DNA of 64,000 nucleotides, taken from positions 892,950 to 956,949 of the forward strand of contig NW_020313057.1 in NCBI RefSeq assembly GCF_003265705.1, in the 5' to 3' direction. Positions 24,166-42,955 of the stretch are shown here, piece after piece (position 1 is the first letter of the stretch; every line of letters begins with the position of its first letter). Both the position numbers and the translations under genes were made by a program. The notes under the pieces are model-generated. The model had not been told where the DNA came from. It searched no databases and saw only the letters and a list, made by a program, of their open reading frames with translations. This DNA is from Callorhinus ursinus (Eukaryota > Chordata > Mammalia > Carnivora > Otariidae).

Positions 24166-27100
24166 GAAAGCTTAACCTTTCCTTAAAGCCCAACCTGTTG
24201 TATTTATCAGGGTTCTCTCTAGTGTAAGCAACATAAACTCACTATTGGTAGACTAAGGTTTAAAAAATGGGATAGGAAGGTGGTGGTGGGTCTTACTGGG
24301 AAATATCAAATATCCCACAGGCCCAGAAGGACAGTTGAAAGAACCAAGGGCAGCTCCAAGGACTTGGACAGTCGGCTTTTGTGGGCCTTTCCTCTACGGA
24401 GCTATCCATGTCTACATTTTTCTGTGCTGTATCTCAAAAATCAGGAAAGAGAAGCTGAGTGGCCCATTTTGAGACAAGAGTCTACTCGGCCAGGTGAAAC
24501 TGAGGAAGATATGGCAACAGGGCACCAAAGGATGAAATGGCCACAGGATGTCCACCCTGGTGTCTTCTCAATACCGAAGAACCAGGAGTCACTGTGAGTG
24601 GAGCTCCCACCTCGATTAGGGCACTGTTCCGGATAAATAAGATATCTCTTTAGTGGTTGATCCAGAGCCTTCCATTGCATAGTCAGCATTGTGTGTGCTT
24701 CGATCTTTACTTTTTGTAGGATGAAAGCAGCAAGCATGTTGGTTTCCTTTACCTATTTTGACAAATATTTACGGAGGGCTTGCTTGGTGCGCAGGTACTG
24801 ATATAGATGCTAGGGGAGATATAAAAGGGAATAAGGTATGTTTTGTTAAAAATATATCTCATCCCCTAATAGAAACTTGTTCTATACAAAACTGAATAAT
24901 CTGGGAACTGATTAGGAGGCTAGTTTCACTGGATTCTTTGCCCCATCCTTTCCCAACCTTAATAAATATTTGTATTCTTTTGCTGCTTCATCACTATGAA
25001 AAGTTATACAAAATACACAAGAAACCCTCAAACCTTCCTTCCCAGGCAACCACCCCATTTACTTTAACCGGTTCTGATTGCCAAGATCAACTATAGTGAC
25101 ATCTTGCCAAAGCCCATACTTCTGTTAGTGAGGAAAATCCTGTAATTTTCCACTTTCATGAATAGTTCACCCAAAAAGAGTTTTCCGACTTGAATCTTGT
25201 ACATTTTATTTAAGTCAGCGTACATATGCCTCAATCATCCCGTGACACTGAGCTCTGTGATTGCAGTTAAATTCCACACAAAGACTTCAAATCCCTTTAA
25301 GATATGCTGTCTACCGTAAAGAGGCCACTTCATTTCAGAGAACTCAGTTGAGATTGAACTGTCTCCTACTTTCAATTAAAAAATATTACACAAATGAATC
25401 ATTAAAATAATGGCAGTTGTGGATAAAAAAATTAAATCACTAATGATTCCAAAATTAATAGTCGGAAAACAAAGGGAGGAGTATATTGAGTGGATGACAG
25501 CAAAAAAATGAATCTCCAGGCCAACAAAACAGTGAAGATTTTAATTTGGAGGTGCTCTACTCCCAGCTAGCCATTCATAGCGCACATCCATCAAGTCCTG
25601 ATGAATACGAAGGAGCATGGTTTATCATGCCACCAGAGCCCTAAGGACGTCCATGGACTTGGAATTGGTCAGAGGAAATGGCAGACACCGGTATGGTGAT
25701 TCTTCACTGTTCCTCTCCTTGCTCCCTATTGTTTATTTACAATTGCACTGATAATAGCGTGATTGTCATTTCAGAGGGATTCCAATTCTTTAGATAGGCT
25801 CACATTGCTTCAAAATCTGTCCGTGACCATGACGAACCGTAAGCGCTGAACTAAAACGTGCTGCCATATTTGAAGTTTGAGTTATTCAGAGAAAGCCGGT
25901 CTGTAACACCCTCAAAGAAAGAAAATCAGCAAGTCATTTTCCTCTCTCATTCAGATTCCCCTTTACTAGTTTAAACCACCTATATTTATTCTCGCATTTT
26001 TTATCTCCCTGGCTCTGTTCCCTTTTGTGTCATGAGAGAGTATTTATTTCCCCCCTTTGTATTTTGCACTGTTTATCGCTTTGTAACAGCAGTTTGCCTT
26101 TTATCCTTTGCTGATGGGAGACTGTTACCTTTTGAGTGGTTTCTGGTCCTGGGTATGAATTCGCCCATCATGGGGATGGCATTACCATCCACTGAACCCA
26201 TTTCAAGTTCATTTGCATTTCACAATACATATTTCTATATCTGTGTGTAGATCTAAGAGGAGCTGAAAACCATTAAAATTCCTACTATTCTACATGCTCA
26301 AAAATCTTCAGAAAATTTATCAGCTGTGTCAGGAGTACTGAGGTGCTGTTACCTTGCATACACGCATCTGTATTTTAGAGATTGTGAGTAAATATCGAGT
26401 GGCTTAGTACAGGCTTCATTAAGGCATTACTAGGGTTGACATAAATACTCTTAATTATAAGTAACCAATTCAATGTGAAGGGAGAAAAGTGATTTTTGTA
26501 TTTGCGGTAAGTAGTTCATGCTTTCAGTTCACAGAGGTGCATAGGGTTGGCAGTATTTTATATGACTAGTTCCTGGTGTTTATGAATATTGTGATCAGAT
26601 AGTATATGCAATCGTTTTGTTTTCAAAATTGAACACTTAGGTGTGATTTAGTTAACTCCCTATCTGCTCACGGTGGTATTTTTATAATATACGTAGTAAC
26701 TCTTTCATATCACTAGTAATTCATGGGTCAAAATATTGTAGTCATGCCTTGGGAACAGATCTGCCAAATGGTTTAACTTCTTCTCTTTGCTTCTGTGGCT
26801 AGTCACATTTGACTGGTCTCCTCAAATTACATACTAAAAAGAAACAGAAGTGTGGAATTTACTTGCATTTGTTTCCCCACCCCCTCCCTGGAGCTTCGTC
26901 ACTCTGATGATAGCATTTACTAGACTTCTGACTTTTATTTGAAAATGAGTCGTCACCCCTTCTGGTTTAAACTGCACCCTCTGCTCTTCATCCTATTCAT
27001 TCTGCTCTTGATAATTGTGTTTTTTCTGGGAGTACGGCTTGCTGCTTGTTCAGCATGTCAGCTTTCTTTGAATGAATTTCAAGATGTACTAGAGTTGGTA

Positions 27101-27578
27101 AGCTGAATTAGATTTGGGCTGCTTCTGTTTCTCACTGGGGAACATTTCTTCATTTTCTGGGAAGCCGTCTTTCACTGTTATTCATGATACAGTTTCATAC
27201 CTCAATAAATGCTTAGAATTTGATAATAAAAAAAATCTGATTCTCCTGAATGTTGAATTGTTTCTCTTAATAAATCATAAAATGAAGATAACCCACGACA
27301 TTTCCCTTTTTGCCTTGGCTTTTGGGGAACCCAGAAGTATTCTATTTTCTATATAGCAGTCACCATCCTTGATGTAACACCTCTGTGCGATTCTTTCTCC
27401 CTCGTCCCCAGCCTTTCTTTCTGTCACCTCGCTGTAGTTCCCTTGTTTTGATTTTTCAGGAGCTATTTTGTGTTTTTCTTGTTAGAAATGTCAAATATTT
27501 CTTTGGAACTCGGTGAAGTTTAAAAGAATTAAAATGATCATTCTGTATTTTAGAAGAAATATATTGCCTCCATTTCTA
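24166..27578. other. Intergenic; mostly unique, short L2 piece
   Basis: An L2-like stretch is seen at about 24,755-24,850 (acaaatatttacggagggct). About 24,900-27,570 shows no recognised repeat. No open frame has known motifs. Several AT-rich patches near 25,370-25,510 look like conserved non-coding DNA, but this cannot be shown from one sequence. Confidence 0.45.
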
Positions 27579-27774
27579 TTTTTTTTTAAAGATTCTATTT
27601 ATTTATTTGACAGAGAGAGACACAGCAAGAGAGGGAACACAAGCAGGGGGAGTGGGAGAGGGAGAAGCAGACTCCCCGCTGAGCAGGGAGCCCGATGCGG
27701 GGCTCGATCCCAGGACCCTGGGACTATAACCTGAGCCGAAGGCAGACGCTTAATGCCTGAGCCACCCAGGCACC
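27579..27774 (-). mobile_element. Carnivore tRNA-derived SINE (SINEC type)
   Basis: Reverse-oriented copy, plus strand TTTAAAGATTCTATTTATTT to CCACCCAGGCACC. A short CCATTTCT duplication lies on both sides. Confidence 0.94.
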
Positions 27775-28107
27775 CCATTTCTTGATGGCAGATAGAGGAC
27801 AGGCAGAAACCTTCCCATGAATCCTGAAGAAATGAAGGGAAGAACCCCAGAGGAGATCCACTGGGACCTATAGTTTGGGTGCTTCATATGGCCATCCTCT
27901 TGGGCCAGAATTCCGGAGGAATTCATGTTCTTTTTCAGTAATCACAGGTGAATTTTTGCTCCCCACCACAGGGAGCATGGTATGAGGCATTTTGAAAATA
28001 CAGTAAACAAATCTAATCGCTGGTTTCAACTATTAGAACCAGGTCTGCAAGTATCCCTTCTGGGAGATGAACACATATTAGGTATGACATCTCAGGCCCC
28101 AGTGCAT
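27775..28107. other. Intergenic spacer between two SINEs
   Basis: No gene or repeat recognised. Confidence 0.5.
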
Positions 28108-28169
28108 TTTTTTTTAAAGATTTATTTATTTATTTATTTGTGGGGGGGTATGGGGGGTGGGGAATGGGC

Positions 28170-28215
<46 letters not shown>

Positions 28216-28334
28216 CGCAGACTCCCCACTGAGCACAGAGCTAGATACCAGGCTAGATCTCATGACCCTGAGATCAGGACCTGAGCCGAAATCAAGAGTC
28301 AGACCCTTAACTGACTAAGCCACCCAGGCACCCC
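28108..28334 (-). mobile_element. Carnivore tRNA-derived SINE with expanded GA tract
   Basis: Reverse-oriented copy from TTTAAAGATTTATTTATTTA to CCACCCAGGCACCCC. It differs from the others in its GGGGTATGGGGGGTGGGG insert and in a GA repeat at 28,179-28,211. Confidence 0.9.
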
Positions 28335-28946
28335 CACCCTAATCCATTTCTAACTCTGATTCTTGTACAGGTTATTATACTAATCTGGTTCTTAATCCAA
28401 CATTTTTGGCAGTTGAAGAGTTTTGTGTCTTTTACAGAAGTCTGGTCCTTGGAAATACCTAATTTCCAGTACAGTCCTGTTCACTACATCCAGATTTCTT
28501 AAATCTTACAAAGTTCTTTTGAAAGCTATGCTGTCCAATCCCAATTTAACAATTCCAATCAACAAACAACCCATTTAGCCCCCAGTCAATATGTCTTTAG
28601 GGCCTGTGCAAGGGGTAGGGCCTAAAGATGAAAAGTCCTGGCATTTCTCTCAGTCACAAGAGCTGGGACAAGTTCTACCCCATCCCCCAACAAAGCAGCA
28701 GGAGGGAAGCACAGTGAGAGAAGGACATGCCACAGGCGCTGGAGGCACCAGAGAGGCAGGGGACAAGTGAGTGCAGGTGCAGGGTGGGAGCCAGTAGGGG
28801 GAGGGATGAAGGAGGAGGTGGCTTTGGAGCTGGGGGGCAGGGGGTTTGAAAAAGGGATAATACCGGGAAGAGGAAAGAGGAGAGGGAGGAAGTTGGTGGC
28901 CAGAGTAGAGGAGAAAACAAGGACAAAGTGGGAAATGACAATACCC
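28335..28946. other. Intergenic, no gene seen
   Basis: A purine-rich plus strand gives a 147-codon minus-strand frame rich in Pro, Ser and Leu at 28,622-29,065. Its make-up follows base composition and it has no domain. Confidence 0.55.
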
Positions 28947-29007
28947 CTTCCGGTGAGATTAATGAGCACTTCCGGTGAGATTAATGAGCACTTCCGGTGT
29001 GATGAAC
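28947..29007. repeat. 22-bp tandem repeat carrying three ETS-type motifs
   Basis: The unit CTTCCGGTGAGATTAATGAG plus CA occurs at 28,947-28,968 and again, identical, at 28,969-28,990. A third, partial unit starts at 28,991. Each unit holds TTCCGGTG, the reverse of the ETS core CACCGGAA. Copies two and three read CACCGGAAGTG in full on the minus strand. Confidence 0.9.
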
Positions 29008-30281
29008 CAATAATAACCAGAGAATGGTTAACAAGGGGGCCAGGTATGAAAGGCTGGGAAGGCAAAGAGGCCTTGTGGCAATTTCTGAAGAGCCTGGCAC
29101 TCCGAGCTTAAGTAGTTGGACTTTCCTGCCATGCGGACGATGAGGAAGTTACTGTTTCTGGGCAGAGTGGGGACGCACTGAGCAGGTGCTGAAGGCAGAT
29201 CACTGCAAATGCGAGCGAGAGGCTGGCTGGTGATGGGAGAAGCTTCAGGAGGAGGAAATGGACAGCAGAGCCCAGTTCTTGTGGGTTTTAACTCCGTTTA
29301 ATTCAATTACATTGAACACATTAATGAGAAGATAATAGAAATGGCTTATCCAGAGAATTCATGCTAACTAGTACAGTCAAAAACTGGATAAAACATTACA
29401 TTAGGGCCTTCTGAGCTTGTTCTGAATTTCTGAAGGAAAAGTTAATTATGTAGTTTAGACCTAATGCATGATTATATCTGAAAACCACATGTCTAAAATT
29501 CCTTTTAATTAGCTCCTTTTTTTCTCTTTTCTATTCAAGGCCTTTTGTAAAAAAAAGCCCATGCCACCCTCAGCTCTGGGGAAAATGAGCAAAGAGGGTC
29601 TTTCAGTGGTCTGTGTAATGCTAGAACAAATGTTCATGTGTACTGGGGTGCTGGAATCATGTTATGGGGCTTTCACTAAGAGAATCCATCATGGGTAGTC
29701 CACTTCTGGCCCTCATTATCCAACTCCTGGGACCTTCTGCCCACCCACAAAAACAAATCCTGAAGAGTAAATGCAAAGAAATCATATGTATGTGTTTGCA
29801 GATATACACACATACGTATATAAATGCATGATGGCAGCTACTGGATAATAGATGTGCTCAGGGAATCCTCAATTTAGCAAACAGTTTTGAACTTTCTTTT
29901 ACAAAAGCAGCCATTGGTAATAAAATGAACCACTTTGCCTCTGCTCCTGCCCCTGTGAAGTTGCTAGCCTGCTGGAATTGTCCAAACAAGACAGCAGCAG
30001 ACAATAAAAGGCTAAAAGACCCAGAATGATAAGCATCTGTGGAGCAGCTTGCATTCGGAATATTTCCATGTGCCGATGAGTCTTAGAAGCCTGAGTGAAG
30101 CCAGAGAACCTCTGCAGATATTTGAAGAGTGGGAAGATTGCCCCTTGTATCTTGGACTCTCCGGGCAAAAGAAAAACACACCAAACCCTCATCTATGTAC
30201 TACATAGCACCAGCTTTTACTGGCTTTTTCCACTTTCCAGAGCCAAAGATAAAGTAATTAATAAAATTATGAATTGTTACA
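29008..30281. other. Intergenic, no gene seen
   Basis: Unique-looking sequence with a short TA/CA patch near 29,785-29,822. No coding evidence. Confidence 0.5.
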
Positions 30282-30490
30282 GGGCGCCTGGGAGGCTCAG
30301 CCAGTTAAGCAACCGACTCTTGATTTCGGCTCAGGGCATGATCTTGGGGTCCTGAGATTGAGCCCCACATCGGGCTCCATGCTCATGGGGGGAGTCTGCT
30401 TGTCATTCTCTCCCTCTCCCTCTGCCCCTCCCCACACATGCTCACTCACTGTCTCTATCTCTCAAATAAATAAATAAATCTTTAGAAAAA
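30282..30490 (+). mobile_element. Carnivore tRNA-derived SINE (SINEC type)
   Basis: Head GGGCGCCTGGGAGGCTCAGC, body GATTGAGCCCCACATCGGGC, AAATAAATAAATAAATC tail. The flanks aaattatgaattgttac and aaattatgaatgtttac form an imperfect target duplication. It is the last carnivore SINE before C1QL3. Confidence 0.94.
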
Positions 30491-32049
30491 TAAATTATGA
30501 ATGTTTACAACTACTTTCAGTGGGCAACACTGAAATATACAACTACTTATATTCAACGTACAACCCCCTCATTTTTTTCCCCTCCAGCTTATTACAGATC
30601 TAAACTACCTTGGCAATTTATTTTTAGGATTATGGTTTCAAATTGTACCTATTTTTGTATGGTTTAAGACTTTCCCCAAGAGGTTGCCTGAATTAGGGAA
30701 AAGCTGATATGTCTATTCACATACAAATACCCAAGGAATGCAGTATTTATTCACAGGACAGATTGTTCATATTTGAAGGTGAGTTGCTCTGGGGTCACAC
30801 CCATGTAGGAGTGGGGCCAAATGCACCTTCCCTTGATATTCATATCAACTCCAGCCCACTTTCTCTCAGAGCCCGATTCTAGGATATTCTAGAAGATCAG
30901 CTGCTCTTGGCAAGGTCTGGCTCTGTCGGTTGTTCTCTGTAAGTCCTCTCAGGATTCATGATGCTTTAGAATTTTAAAACAAAACAAAAGAAACAAAACA
31001 ATAAGACGACCCCAGTTTTTACCGCTGCCTACCTGGTCGGTCTGTGTGCTGCACAGCTGTGTTCCTATGATGTATTTTCTGCCTGAAATTCCCTGTGGTC
31101 TAATGGCAGCTGTGTTTAGTTTCCTGAATTCACCCATCTTCCTTGTATGGCTGAGGTATCATGACTGTCCCTTGGGAAGACTGGCTGACCCCCTTAGACT
31201 TCATTCTTGGTAACTTTTCCTTCAGTTCTACATCAAATAGGGTCTTAGGGACTGAACATTCCACCCATGGAAAGCAAGTATAAAATATCATATCCATTCT
31301 AGAGATTCCATCCTTGTCTTGATTGATATGGCAAGAATTTGAGACCAATTTGAAGCCATACATTGTAACCAAGCCTTAGGTACAGTGCTGGTTACCATCT
31401 CTCCTTCTGGCTATTCAATAATTTTCTGACAAATAGACTTGCCAAGCTAATTTTCCAACTCACTATCCCCCGTAGAGAGTTTTTTGTTGAAAATTCCCTA
31501 TTGTATGTGGTTATGACTTAGGTGTCCTTCAGAGTGATTGCTTTTCTGGCTAACTTAAAGCAGCCCTCTCTCATATGTTCACTTTTTCTTGAGGATCATC
31601 ATCCACAGGAATAGTTCCTGAGTAACTATCAGTGATTTTTAAATATACTTGCAACTTGTTGACTTGGGGAACTTTCCAGAGCAGGGGAAAACACGTTTTA
31701 ATGCTTCCTACTAGGTTGTAAATCCAAAAATCTTGGTCTGTCAAACTGCAGTGAATTACATTATCTTGCTATAAAACTTTTTTTCCTCTTACTTTGGAGA
31801 AGGGTGAAAGGATCCTTGTGTTGAGTTTTGTCTTACTTTGTTTTGATATTATACAATAGTACACACAGGCAACTCTCCTGGGGAACTTGGGTGTTCTAAT
31901 TTTGTCTAAATCTATGACATTTAGTATCCATCTGATGTCATCTGTCTTAAGTCTGACCCTTTAGCTTCCTTTACTAAGCCTGTGTTCGACTATCCAGCCC
32001 ACATGCCCACCCACTACTCAGCAGTCCTACAACAAATGAACATGGAAGT
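30491..32049. other. Intergenic, no gene seen
   Basis: Unique-looking sequence. Two short minus-strand frames (30,949-31,137 and 31,130-31,372) have no recognisable content. Confidence 0.5.
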
Positions 32050-32260
32050 TGACATTTATTGGGCTCTGGTTTTGAGTTGGCTATCATTGTAATTATATGC
32101 ATTAACTCGCTCAGTCTTCACAACATTAGTGTTAGGTATTCGTGTTATTCCCATTTTAGAGAAAAGGGAATTAAGCCTCAGGGAGGTTAAGTAACTTTCA
32201 TAGCAACTAAATGAGGAAACCAGGATCCAAATTAAGACCCATCTGATTCCAAAGCCATAA
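32050..32260 (-). mobile_element. MIR SINE remnant
   Basis: The plus strand reads atgcattaactcgctcagtc, ttcacaacattagtgttagg, cccattttagagaaaaggga and ctcagggaggttaagtaact, the reverse complement of MIR. Confidence 0.85.
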
Positions 32261-35200
32261 GGATCTACTACTTCCCTACATTACTCCAGGGAGACCCTTT
32301 CTGGCTAGAAATCTATAACTCTTCAGTCAAAGGAGTGTATGTTCTGAACTATAATTTGGAGATCCAGGAAGCAAAGGTAAATAGCTGATCCCAATCTGAT
32401 TGTTTTTTTTTTTTACTCTTTGTATTTCTATTTCTGTAGATAGTCTTTGGGTTTGTTAACATGTTATTTTCCTCTTATAAATGCTATTTCTGGTTAAGTA
32501 CTGCTGGATTTGGAAATCATTCTCATGACTAAAGATTTGTTTGACTAGTAAGAGCCCAGTGTAGGGCGGTGCTGCCAGTGGGCGCTCAATAAAGATTAAT
32601 GGATGGTGGTGCAGGTCTGTGTGGGAGTCATGTGGCTTCGGATCTGCTCGGTTCTCCGAAAGAGACAGAAATGAGGCGGGGAGATGAAAATTACTGGATC
32701 AACATCCAACCCAGATCCTGGGTTTCTGTATTGGACTTTATGATCTGAATGGTCACGAAGGCACAGGTGCAGAAGGAAATGGGAACATAGAGCCTTGTGT
32801 TTTCTTGAGACACGATTGGGAAAATTAGATCCCAGGGCTTGCTTCCAAGATTAATATCAACTTTGAGAGAAAACTTGCTTCTCTGATGAGGGATGAAGAG
32901 AATCAAATATTTTTTTTAATTGACACATTTTCTATTATTATATACATATAGAGATGATGAGTAATATGCCATCAGATGGCTTATTCAAACTGTCAGAATT
33001 AAGGGCTGAAGCGTGAGTAACTTTCCAGAGAACCTTCTGAGAAATTCAAGCAGTGGAAAGTGGCAGCCACCAGCCATTAGTTCATCTACTACCCAGTCAT
33101 CCCTGAACAACAACAACAAAAATTTCTCCCAAAGCACGTGGTGGGACACCTCTAGAGAAAAGGGAGGAGATCGATAATGTAAACTGACTTCACTCAAAAG
33201 CCAACTGTCCAAGCGCCACCTGGGTTTGTGCACTCACTGGAAAAATGGGTCAGCCATGTGACCTGGGAAATGTTGCCTGCATTGTGAATGATGCCTACAG
33301 AGCACTTTTCCATATCTCAGCAGACCTTTAAGATGTTGGTGCCCTCGCTTGTAAAACCAAGCTGTGCTTTAGCATTAGAGATGGTGGAAAGAGAAATGCC
33401 TCCATTACTAGGGCCTGTCCCAGAGGTCTGAGATTGTGGTGTAGAGGGGGGTGTAATAGCACACACTGGGCGGCCTTTCTCCTGCTCAGAGCTGTGTCTC
33501 ACACTTACCATCCGCGAAAGTGAGCAGGTACTGAAGAGCTTTCTAGCATTCATTCCGGCTCTACCATTTCATGGTATCCTCACTGGCTTCCTCTGTTAAG
33601 ATGAGCGGTCTTCAATGGAAGTATATCTTGAGGTTTTCAATGAGAATTTATTTATTCAACTCTACCCTTTTAAAAATGCCCCTTTTATCCTCCACTGGAC
33701 TCTCTTTAGCAATGAGATCTTATGAATTTTGATAACTTGGTGCATTGGAAAAGAGTTTGATTAACACATTAACCTTCATGGCCGTTCCCACCCTTTACTA
33801 TTTTGTCCCCCAAAAGAAAGGTGACTTTTGAGAAGCAACCCACATGGTGTGCTAAGAAAATAGGTATTGTGGCCGGGGGAGAACTTTCTATGTGTCTGCC
33901 ACTCAAAAAGAGGAAAATAAGGTACCTCCTGTGAACCAAAGTCTTCCGCCCAAGACATAGACACACATTTCTGAAACCACTACCCTAAAAGGTAAAGGTT
34001 TGAGGAGCGGGAAGGATTCTCATCCAGTTGCAGCCAAAGGGACAGAAGATACCGAGACCCTGGGTCTCACTCTTGATTCTCCCTGGAAAGACCTAAAAGA
34101 ACTGCTGACATTTCTCTTAAATGAATCAGTGAATCTTGGTTTTCTTCTGACTGCTCATTTGACCTTATTTCGTTTTGAAACAGAGAAGAAGGAAAGAAAG
34201 AACTAAATTGGCGTGGCCTGGAAGTTAGGCAGAAGGAACAGACAAGGAAATGCTTGTGCTGTGGAGGCCCCAGACAGGATCCCAGGGATGTTACTGTTTG
34301 CTTGCTGTAGTCTTATTTGTTCTTGCTTCTCATTTCAGATTCTCGCCCTGGTTTAATAAGTCACCATCTTCCCAGCCATCATCCCCGTATTGACAAGGAA
34401 ATGTCATCCGCGTTTGATTGACATCCATTGCTCCTGAATACAAAAGTATGATTCACAAATCAATTCCACTTGTTTATTTAAAGCTGTTCTTGTGTGTCTT
34501 ATGTATTTGTTAGTGAGATAACTTGCCTAATATCTACTCTGGGGTTTTTTACATTAATATTACAAAACCACGCTTTTCCTTCTCCCGCTCTCCCACTGCA
34601 AATGGGGCTCTTCTTTCTCATGTTTTTTTTTTCCCCTTTTTTGCCCCATGCTTCAATGTACGTGTAGGAAATGTGCTGTGAAGCCTAGAGGACACTTTCC
34701 ATATCTTAGGAAAAGATCTTGCCCCAGGACTTTTGTAAAGGCTGCTTGGTTTGTCTTAAGACTTTTAAAGACATTTTAAACAAGTGATTATTTCTCATTC
34801 ATGTAGTGCAACTTCAGGTCCAATGGCACTAACTCCAGATAGTTAGCTAGAACAGTAATCCTGTAAGTAGAGGACGGAGTATATACTCACCATCTGCAGC
34901 ATTTGTTAAAAGAAACCCCCCCCCTCCCATTATGTGGTGGGCCTGTTCATTCATAATCACTCAAAACCTCCTTTGGCTTTTCAACGCACCTTACTGTTCT
35001 CTGGGTAACATCTTCATTTTAGAAGGCTGGTGAGGAAAACCATAAGGTTAAAAAAAAAAAACCATCTGGAAAATTCTAAAGGGCCCTTCTGATGTTAAAA
35101 GTGGCATTTCAAAAAACACCTGAAGCACCGGTTGATTGTGGGTGAGCCAGCAGGGAAATACTGTCGACCGAGCCACCCTCTTTTCAACCTTCACTTCCAC

Positions 35201-35375
35201 CCTCCAACTGGCGTTGCCGGCCTTGGGGAAATAGAGGGCTTAGGTGTGACCTTGGAGTGCCCAAGGCTGTTGCACATCTGTCTCCCTCACCCCCAGGTAT
35301 GTCCAGCGAGAGCGCTGCCATCACCTGGGTTCAGCAAGGGAGTATTCACGATCTCACTGTTCATCCATGTGCAGA
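32261..35375. other. Upstream flank of C1QL3, no gene seen
   Basis: About 3.1 kb with no young repeat and no coding frame with known motifs. Distal regulatory DNA for C1QL3 could lie here, but no specific element can be supported. Confidence 0.5.
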
Positions 35376-35379
35376 GGGG

Positions 35380-35401
35380 AAAAAAAAAAAAAAAAAAAAA
35401 A
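35380..35401. repeat. Poly(dA) tract upstream of the C1QL3 promoter
   Basis: A run of 22 A, followed after a short G-rich spacer by nine more. It lies about 130 bp before the TATA box. Such tracts disfavour nucleosomes; a role here is inference. Confidence 0.95.
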
Positions 35402-35530
35402 GAGAGGCTGGGGGGAAAAAAAAATCCCACATTGTCAGAGTAATGCCAAACTCTCTCTGAGTGGGATGAGCAGAGCAGATGCTACAGTGAGATGCCAAAG
35501 CGGCTCCCCTTCCTCTGTGCCTTGGGTGCC

Positions 35531-35538
35531 TATAAATT
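35531..35538 (+). promoter_or_regulatory. C1QL3: Candidate TATA box of C1QL3
   Basis: TATAAATT sits just before the switch into very GC-rich sequence (CCGGCGCGCG follows). Transcription would start near 35,556-35,565. A weaker CATAAAAG at 35,947-35,954 could serve a downstream start near 35,975. No transcript data are available. Confidence 0.55.
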
Positions 35539-35559
35539 GCTCCGGCGCGCGTTTGTCAG

Positions 35560-42955
<7,396 letters not shown>

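Noticed and set aside
28622..29065. 147-codon Pro/Ser-rich minus-strand open frame
   Set aside because: It follows from purine-rich composition, and part of it lies in the 22-bp tandem repeat.
1..35370. RSU1 exons expected from human synteny
   Set aside because: No frame with RSU1 leucine-rich repeats is seen; in human RSU1 lies further from C1QL3 than this window reaches.
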